64,000 bases of DNA from contig JAKRSF010000004.1 of NCBI GenBank assembly GCA_022402445.1, positions 586,120 through 650,119 of the forward strand. Direction: 5' to 3'. A program made the translations under genes and the position numbers. This document shows positions 58,797 to 64,000 of the stretch, piece after piece. Every line of letters begins with the position of its first letter. Position 1 is the stretch's first letter. Below the pieces are notes generated by a model that was given only the letters and a program-made list of their open reading frames with translations, was not told the origin of the DNA and did no database searches. Source of the stretch: Cyanobacteriota bacterium (lineage in GTDB: Bacteria; Cyanobacteriota; Cyanobacteriia; CACIAM-69d).

Positions 58797-60161
58797 ATGT
58801 CCCAAAGTTCTTCAGCGCCCTCCCCCGCAACGCCGCCGGTGGATGTGGAAAAGGTCCGGCAGCAGTTTGACGGCACGCCCTACCCCTGGCTGCCCATGGA
58901 CACCGATCCCCAGGAGTGCCGCCACCTGTTTTCGAGCCACTGCGCGGCGACGGCGTTCTATGCCCGCGATCGCCACCTGGATCACCTGAGCGTGGGGGAT
59001 GAGCTGAGCATTTTGGACGTGGGCTGCGGCAGTGGCTTCAAGGGGCTGCTGCTGGCCCATGCCAACCCTGGGGCGCGGGTGCTGGGGATTGATATTTCCG
59101 GCAAATCCATCGAACTGGCCCAAGAGCGCGCCGAGATCCAGGCCATGGCCGACGCCCTGGAGTTTCGGGTGATGGACATTGCCGATCTGGCCAAGCTGGA
59201 GGAGCGGTTTGACTACATCAACTGCGATGAGGTGCTGTACCTGCTCCCGGATCCGGCGGCGGCCCTGGCGGCGATGAAGGCGGCCCTCAAACCCCACGGC
59301 ATCATCCGCACCAATCTCCATAACCGCTACCAGCGATCGACGGTCTATGACGCCCAGGACTGTTTGCAGCGGCTGGGGATGTGGGATTGGCCGGACCAGC
59401 GCCAGGGCATCGAAACGGTGGAGGCATGGCTCAATGCCCTCGATCCGAGTTTGGGCATTGCGCGCATGTGGCAGCCCCACCGAAACAAGGATGTGGACGA
59501 TCGCGCGGAGGTGGTGATGGCGAATTTGCTGCTCCAGGGCGATCGCGGTTTCAGCGTGTTGGATATGGCGCAACTGCTGACGGCGGCGGATCTGCACCTG
59601 GCGCGGATGGTGGAACCGAAGGATTGGGATGTGGTGCGGCTGTTCCGCGATCGCGAGGCCCTGCCGGAGCCGCTGCCGGAACGGTTGGCGACGCTGGATC
59701 AGTTCGAGAAAATGCACCTCCATGAACTGCTCAGCCCCAGTAACCGGTTGATTGATTTCTGGTGCTCGCCCGTGCCCTCCCGCGATCGCCCCGACGCCGC
59801 CACCTGGACCGAGGCGGATTGGGACACCCATGCCGTGGCCCTGCATCCGTTGCTGCACACGCCGGAGTTCCAGGAGCAACTATTTGACGCGGCGCGCACC
59901 CTCAAACCCCTAGATCTGCGGAAACTCTTTTCGGTGACCCATGGCATGACCGTGGTCAGCAGCCAACTGGTGCCCGCCCTGATTCCCCTGCTCGATGGGC
60001 CGCAGTCGCGCGATCGCCTGTTGCTACGGCTCCTGGAGGTCTATCCCCTCAATCCCGTCACCGGAGAAGCGACCGATCGCGATCGCCTGAAAACGGCCCT
60101 GACCACCGCGATTATTGACCTAGAGGCGGCGGGTTACCTGCTGCTGCCGCCCCAGCCCTAG
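58797..60161 (+). CDS. SAM-dependent methyltransferase, large two-domain type (second paralogue)
   Basis: 454 residues, collinear with the preceding gene. The SAM motif ILDVGCGSGFK is at residues 72-82, then VLGIDISGKS and FDYINCDEVLYLLPDP. Shared C-terminal blocks are LLLQGDRGFSVLDMAQLL and ELLSPSNRLIDFWCSP. It arose by tandem duplication but is now clearly diverged in between, so the two probably have different substrates. The start is ATG 58797; an open frame to 58695 is not supported. It is 159 bases upstream of the pilin gene. Confidence 0.8.
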   Translation: MSQSSSAPSPATPPVDVEKVRQQFDGTPYPWLPMDTDPQECRHLFSSHCAATAFYARDRHLDHLSVGDELSILDVGCGSGFKGLLLAHANPGARVLGIDISGKSIELAQERAEIQAMADALEFRVMDIADLAKLEERFDYINCDEVLYLLPDPAAALAAMKAALKPHGIIRTNLHNRYQRSTVYDAQDCLQRLGMWDWPDQRQGIETVEAWLNALDPSLGIARMWQPHRNKDVDDRAEVVMANLLLQGDRGFSVLDMAQLLTAADLHLARMVEPKDWDVVRLFRDREALPEPLPERLATLDQFEKMHLHELLSPSNRLIDFWCSPVPSRDRPDAATWTEADWDTHAVALHPLLHTPEFQEQLFDAARTLKPLDLRKLFSVTHGMTVVSSQLVPALIPLLDGPQSRDRLLLRLLEVYPLNPVTGEATDRDRLKTALTTAIIDLEAAGYLLLPPQP

Positions 60162-60320
60162 GGACCGTCCCCCTCGGATCCGCCCCCGCCCCAGGCGATC
60201 GCGCCGGGAAAATCGAAAAAAAATTGGGAAGGGTGATATGAATCCGCAAAAGGCTGGGTAAATTCACCTCAGGAAGCAAAGAACTCTTCTGCCCCCCCAA
60301 ATCTCAAGGAGAGAACCCCC

Positions 60321-60818
60321 ATGAAGACCGATTTTAAAGCCAAGCTCATCCAACACCTCGCCAACAAGCGCGGTGAAGAGGGCTTCACCCTGATTGAACT
60401 GCTGGTGGTGATCATCATCATCGGTATCCTGGCCGCGATCGCCCTGCCCTCCTTCCTGAACCAAGCGGCGAAAGCCCGTCAGTCGGAAGGCAGCACCTAC
60501 GTGGGTACCCTGAACCGTTCCCAGCAGGCGTACTACGTTGAGAACGCCAAGTTTGCCGCTGACCTGGCAACCCTGAAGGCGGGCGTGCCGGCGGAAACCG
60601 ATTCCTTCAAGTACACCAGCGTTGGCACCGCGAACGAAGCGACCAACAACGCCGACACCAAGGCGGACGCCCTGAAGAGCTTCAAGGGCCAAGTGAAGCT
60701 GAACCCCGTTTCCCAGCAGGCGGACGCGATCCTCTGCATCACGGAGACCGCTGGTCAGGCCGCTGCGGCTGCTGCCAAGTCTTCGACCGACATCACCAAA
60801 GCTTGCGCTTTCCCCTAA
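60321..60818 (+). CDS. pilA: Type IV major pilin (PilA)
   Basis: 165-residue prepilin. A 21-residue basic leader ends at G21 before F22 (GFTLIELLVVIIIIGILAAI), with Glu at position +5, the PilD cleavage and methylation site. The hydrophobic N-terminal helix is followed by an Ala-rich globular head. Two cysteines near the end (DAILCITE and KACAFP) can form the C-terminal disulfide loop. AAGGAGAG lies seven bases upstream of the ATG. It is needed for twitching, DNA uptake and flocculation in cyanobacteria. A terminator follows. Confidence 0.95.
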   Translation: MKTDFKAKLIQHLANKRGEEGFTLIELLVVIIIIGILAAIALPSFLNQAAKARQSEGSTYVGTLNRSQQAYYVENAKFAADLATLKAGVPAETDSFKYTSVGTANEATNNADTKADALKSFKGQVKLNPVSQQADAILCITETAGQAAAAAAKSSTDITKACAFP

Positions 60819-60881
60819 CCCTTGAGTTAGCGTGAGGGGCTAGGAGCTTGATTGCCCTAGAACCCAGTAGATGATGAATGG

Positions 60882-60911
60882 GGGCGATCCTTCGGGGTCG
60901 CCCTATTTTTT
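60882..60911 (+). terminator. Intrinsic terminator after pilA
   Basis: GGGCGATCC-TTCG-GGGTCGCCC, a nine-base stem (one G-T wobble) with a stable TTCG tetraloop, followed by TATTTTTT. It lies about 65 bases after the pilA stop. Confidence 0.9.
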
Positions 60912-60935
60912 GCGTTTTTTAGGACTGGGGAAGGG

Positions 60936-61268
60936 TCAGTAGCGGGGTATGGCGCGATCGCACCGAATCGAATAGGCATCGATGCCGCCGCGCACGTTGA
61001 TCGTTTGGCCGTAGCCCTGCTGTTCGAGCCACTGGCACATCTGCGCCGATCGCATTCCGTGGTGGCACAGCACAATGACGGGTTTATCTGGGTCCAAGAG
61101 GGTTTGGATGCGATCGCCCCAGTCCTGATATTCACTCAGGGGGAGGTTCATAAAACCGGGCAACTGCGCGATCGCGAGTTCCTGGGGTTCGCGCACATCG
61201 ACGAATTGGGCCGTGTCGTCCTGGGCTTGCAGCCGCTCGGCGAGGGTTTGTACGTCGATTTCTTGCAT
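60936..61268 (-). CDS. Rhodanese-like sulfurtransferase domain protein
   Basis: 110-residue single rhodanese domain. The active cysteine is in VLCHHGMRSAQM, and FVDVREPQEL and the C-terminal NVRGGIDAYS are typical. It transfers sulfane sulfur to an unknown acceptor. The start is ATG 61268 (MQEIDVQTL); the longer open frame is not supported. It is last of the four-gene minus-strand run from mltA. Confidence 0.88.
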   Translation of the reverse strand: MQEIDVQTLAERLQAQDDTAQFVDVREPQELAIAQLPGFMNLPLSEYQDWGDRIQTLLDPDKPVIVLCHHGMRSAQMCQWLEQQGYGQTINVRGGIDAYSIRCDRAIPRY

Positions 61269-61317
61269 GGTGGACGTTGAGGGTTGACGTTGACTGTGGC
61301 TGGGACGGGCTGGGGGA

Positions 61318-61782
61318 TCAGGTGGGGCGCGATCGCTCCCGCCCGAGGGCCTCGATCGCATCCCCGAGGGCCGTCGTTAGATTTTGGCGCGTGGTTTCGT
61401 GGGCCTGCTGTTCCGCCTGGAGGGCCTGGGCCAGTTGCCGGATCCGCTGGCGCAGGTCGCGGCATTCCTGCAACAGATCGCCATCGGCGTCCGGTTCATC
61501 GCCCCCGAGGGTGGGCATGTCCAAATGATCCTGGGGCGTTTCCCCCGCCATGGGGCCGTCGCCGATGCCCTGGAAGCGATCAAGCTGCTGCTGCAACCGC
61601 TGCAAATCTAGCCGTGCCGCCTCCGCCTCCCGCCGCCGCTGCTGCGCTTCGATGGTGTAGCGTTCCTGCCACCGTTCCGCCGCTTCGTAGGCCGCGTCGC
61701 GATCGCGTTTGAGATCCGTCACCTGCTGTTTGAGGGTCTGGATCTCGTCAATCCATTGGGCGATTTGCTGGGGGTTGGTCAT
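61318..61782 (-). CDS. Coiled-coil protein of unknown function
   Basis: 154 residues, almost entirely helical with heptads in two blocks (about 5-70 and 104-150), split by an acidic Gly/Asp-rich loop (GDEPDADGD). There is no signal peptide or known motif. I have seen similar short coiled-coil proteins in other cyanobacteria without a known role. It begins six bases after the TPR gene stop, implying coexpression with it. Confidence 0.65.
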   Translation of the reverse strand: MTNPQQIAQWIDEIQTLKQQVTDLKRDRDAAYEAAERWQERYTIEAQQRRREAEAARLDLQRLQQQLDRFQGIGDGPMAGETPQDHLDMPTLGGDEPDADGDLLQECRDLRQRIRQLAQALQAEQQAHETTRQNLTTALGDAIEALGRERSRPT

Positions 61783-61788
61783 GGGGCG

Positions 61789-63369
61789 TTAGGGGGTGGG
61801 GGCGGCGGCCTCGGGGGGCGAGGGCGGCGTTGGGGCGATCGCGTCGTCGGCGGGTGCTGGGGCGGCGGAGCGCTGCAAAAAGGCGTCGATTTCGCGAGCC
61901 GCGTCCTGGTTGCCCCCTTTTAGGTACAGGGTTTGGGCGCGGCGCAGGTTGGCCTTGGCCTCTTCGAGCTTGCCCTGGCGACCGAGGATGCCGCCCAGAA
62001 TTTTATAGGCTTCCGGGTCGTCGGGGGCTCCCGCGATCGCCTGCTTGAGCTCCTCGATCGCGCCGTTGGCATCCCCCTGGTTATAGAGCACCACGCCCAA
62101 GACCCCGTGGAAGGTAGGGCCGTCCGGGTCAATGCCCTGCTTGGCGAAGCGCACCTGGATGGCGTTGGCGGCGTTGAGATCCCCCTGTTGACGGAATAAA
62201 TTGCGGGCAATTTTGAGCGACAGCAGCCCCTCGGCCCGTCGCCCCTGCCGCTCGAAGCTGTCGCCGAGGAGTTCATAGGCCGGGGCGCAGCTTGGATCCT
62301 GGCTCACGAGGGCGTTCAGGGCCGCGATCGCGTCGTCAAGGCGTCCGGCGGCCACGAGGGTTCGCACCTGCACCAGCGGCGGACTGTCGGGGGAAATGTC
62401 AGGATCCGCCACCGTTCCCGGTGTTTCCGTCCCTGCGCCCCCTTCCGTGAGGGGATCCGGCGGCGGCGCTGCCGGGGCTGGTGCGGGATTTGGCGGGGAA
62501 TCTGGGGCTGGGTTGGCCGCTGCCGTTGAAGTGGATGCTGGCTCTGGTGCGGGTACCGGTGCCGGTTCTGGGGGAGTTTGCAGGGGCGGCGGCGGCGCGG
62601 GGCTGGCGGACTCGCTCGCCACATCCAGCTTCACCAGGCGAGGATTCCCCGCGATCGGCACATCCAGGCGGATATCCAGTTGAATGGCCCCCAGATCAAT
62701 GCGCGTCCCCAGGGCCACGTGGGGCACGGGCAAGTTGCGCGACTGCACCTGGGCGATGCTCGCTTCGATCAGTTCAAAGGCGCGATCAAGGGTGCTCTGG
62801 ACGGCTTCGGGATCTCCGGCGGCGGCCAGGTCGCGATCGCTCAGGGGATCATCCAAACTCAGGGAACCGAGGGTCTGCGGCTGGATGGCCGTTTCCACCA
62901 CCTGGCCCACCACCCGCTGCAAATCGGCAAAATTCAGCCGGGTGCCCGGATCCTGGACCGGCGGCGGTGGTTCCGCCACTGGCCCCGCCGACAGCAGATG
63001 GTCCGCCGCGATCGCGCCCTCGCTGCGATCAGGGGCCGCCTCCCCCGGTGGATTGGCCGGTTTGCCGTCTAGATCGAGCCCCTCGGTCCATTCCGCCGCC
63101 ATCTTGCCCAAGGCCCAACCCTCGACGATCGCGCGGCGTTCCATGCGATCGATCTCCAGCTTTTCTAAAGCCCGCCGCGTGAAGCCCACCATGCGATCGC
63201 GATCGGGAGCCAGCACCCCCATAAACCCAACCGCGAGCCCCCCATCCCCCCGCCGCTCCACCTGCACCGAAATCCCCTCCTTCCGCAGGGGCCGCGACAT
63301 CAGCGCCGCGATCGCCTCCAGGTTGCCCTGTTTGGCCTGGTTGAACAGTCGGGTCGAATCATCAGTCAT
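61789..63369 (-). CDS. TPR-repeat protein with long Pro/Ala-rich linker
   Basis: 526 residues. The N-terminal part (about 1-260) starts with a conserved block (STRLFNQAKQGNLEAIAALMSRPLRKEGISVQVER...) seen at the start of several cyanobacterial TPR proteins. A Pro/Ala/Gln linker covers about 265-330. Tetratricopeptide repeats at about 335-500 (AIAALNALVSQDPSCAPAYELLGDSF; AIEELKQAIAGAPDDPEAYKIL) end the protein. No signal peptide was found. It is probably a scaffold. The start is ATG 63369; a longer frame to 63408 is unlikely. It lies 43 bases after mltA. Confidence 0.75.
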   Translation of the reverse strand: MTDDSTRLFNQAKQGNLEAIAALMSRPLRKEGISVQVERRGDGGLAVGFMGVLAPDRDRMVGFTRRALEKLEIDRMERRAIVEGWALGKMAAEWTEGLDLDGKPANPPGEAAPDRSEGAIAADHLLSAGPVAEPPPPVQDPGTRLNFADLQRVVGQVVETAIQPQTLGSLSLDDPLSDRDLAAAGDPEAVQSTLDRAFELIEASIAQVQSRNLPVPHVALGTRIDLGAIQLDIRLDVPIAGNPRLVKLDVASESASPAPPPPLQTPPEPAPVPAPEPASTSTAAANPAPDSPPNPAPAPAAPPPDPLTEGGAGTETPGTVADPDISPDSPPLVQVRTLVAAGRLDDAIAALNALVSQDPSCAPAYELLGDSFERQGRRAEGLLSLKIARNLFRQQGDLNAANAIQVRFAKQGIDPDGPTFHGVLGVVLYNQGDANGAIEELKQAIAGAPDDPEAYKILGGILGRQGKLEEAKANLRRAQTLYLKGGNQDAAREIDAFLQRSAAPAPADDAIAPTPPSPPEAAAPTP

Positions 63370-63412
63370 GGGGTGGGGCAGCGGGGGCGGCGGCGGATCA
63401 TGCAGCATCAGC

Positions 63413-64000
63413 CTAGCGCAGCAGGAGATAGTACAAACTGCCCCTAGAGCCGGTCACCCCCGCCCGGTTGCCCGCCTCGACGCCGGTGCCCATGAAATAG
63501 TCCACCCGACCGGGGCCAATCATGGCGCTGCCCGTATCTTGATCCAACACAAATCGGCTCACGGTGCGGTAGACCATCTGGCCGCTGCGATCGCGGTAGG
63601 GCAAACTCGTATGCACCAGGGCCAACGCCCCCGCCGGCATGATCGCGCGATCGGTGGCGATCGACCGCTCCGGCGTCACCGGCAGGCCCAAATTCCCCGT
63701 CGCCGGAGCCCCATGGGTCTCCCGGAAGAAAATGAACCGGCTATTGCGCGGCAAATAATTATCCAACTCCGCCGGATTGCGCCGGAAATAGTCGATCATC
63801 ACCGGCAGCGTCATGCCATCGAGGGGCAGCCGCCCATCCTTCGCCAGTTCGCGCCCCACGCTGACGTAGGGATAGCCGTTGTGGTCCGCATAGCCCACCG
63901 TCGCCACGCTCCCGTCCGGCAGTTGCAGCCGCGCCGATCCCTGGATATGCACCAAAAAGGCGTTCATGCGGTCATCCAGCCAAAACAGTTCCTGGCCGCG
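63413..64000 (-). CDS. mltA: Murein transglycosylase A (MltA)-like, partial
   Basis: C-terminal 195 residues of a lytic transglycosylase; the start is beyond the right edge (the frame stays open to base 64000). The segments FWLDDRMNAFLVHIQGSARLQL, DHNGYPYVSVGRELAKDG and the double-psi-barrel '3D' end (VSRFVLDQDTGSAMIGPGRVDYFMGTG) are typical of MltA, which cleaves peptidoglycan to leave 1,6-anhydro ends. It is first visible gene of the run mltA-TPR-coiled coil-rhodanese. Confidence 0.9.
   Translation of the reverse strand, partial: RGQELFWLDDRMNAFLVHIQGSARLQLPDGSVATVGYADHNGYPYVSVGRELAKDGRLPLDGMTLPVMIDYFRRNPAELDNYLPRNSRFIFFRETHGAPATGNLGLPVTPERSIATDRAIMPAGALALVHTSLPYRDRSGQMVYRTVSRFVLDQDTGSAMIGPGRVDYFMGTGVEAGNRAGVTGSRGSLYYLLLR

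Overview
The window is chromosomal DNA from a GC-rich cyanobacterium. The beta-prime subunit of RNA polymerase is split into rpoC1 and rpoC2. There are photosystem II genes (psbD, psbE-F-L-J), a photosystem I gene (psaI), the NDH-1 genes ndhC-K-J, heme oxygenase, the GlpX-type fructose/sedoheptulose bisphosphatase, and a very high density of the HIP1 octamer GCGATCGC. I cannot name the species. No rRNA, tRNA or CRISPR array was found. Both window ends cut a gene: rpoC2 on the left and a murein transglycosylase (mltA-like) on the right.

Layout. 0-8 kb (minus strand) carries rpsT-tatD-rpoB-rpoC1-rpoC2. 8-14 kb (plus) carries hisD, a universal stress protein, a PcrA/UvrD helicase and an ACT-domain malic enzyme. 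14-16 kb (minus) is the ndhC-ndhK-ndhJ operon. 16-19 kb (plus) is the photosystem II assembly cluster rubA-ycf48-psbE-psbF-psbL-psbJ. 19-26 kb is mixed housekeeping: a DUF3318 protein, queE, psaI, a large proline-rich protein, a NYN-domain nuclease-like protein and a CbiO-like ATPase. 26-35 kb holds a psbD without psbC, a pterin dehydratase, an SLH porin, glpX, hemA, ftsH and an aminotransferase class IV gene. 35.5-36.3 kb holds rplU-rpmA.

36.6-44 kb is the accessory-looking part. A small protein resembling the 'effector-associated constant component' family precedes, by six bases, a caspase-like protease fused to a C-terminal GUN4 domain. Next come a truncated XisI-like gene, a Uma2-family nuclease, a secreted VIT/von Willebrand A protein and a CPBP membrane protease. 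This is the best candidate for a poorly described, possibly immune or stress-response system.

44-64 kb returns to housekeeping: pyk, a DUF3598 protein, efp-accB-DUF2288, a lumenal cyclophilin, ho1, gltX, a TPR protein, era and a PAS histidine kinase. It continues with two tandem paralogous methyltransferases directly upstream of a type IV pilin gene. It ends in a minus-strand run of mltA, a TPR protein, a coiled-coil protein and a rhodanese.

Patterns across the window: three intrinsic terminators are built from pairs of HIP1 sites. Two related small repeats have GTAGGGG/CCCCTAC ends, and one of them supplies the stop codons of both flanking genes. An AT-rich octamer, TAAAGATT, recurs upstream of three photosynthesis transcription units. 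RpoC1 carries an apparent extra segment of about 65 residues near its C-terminus.
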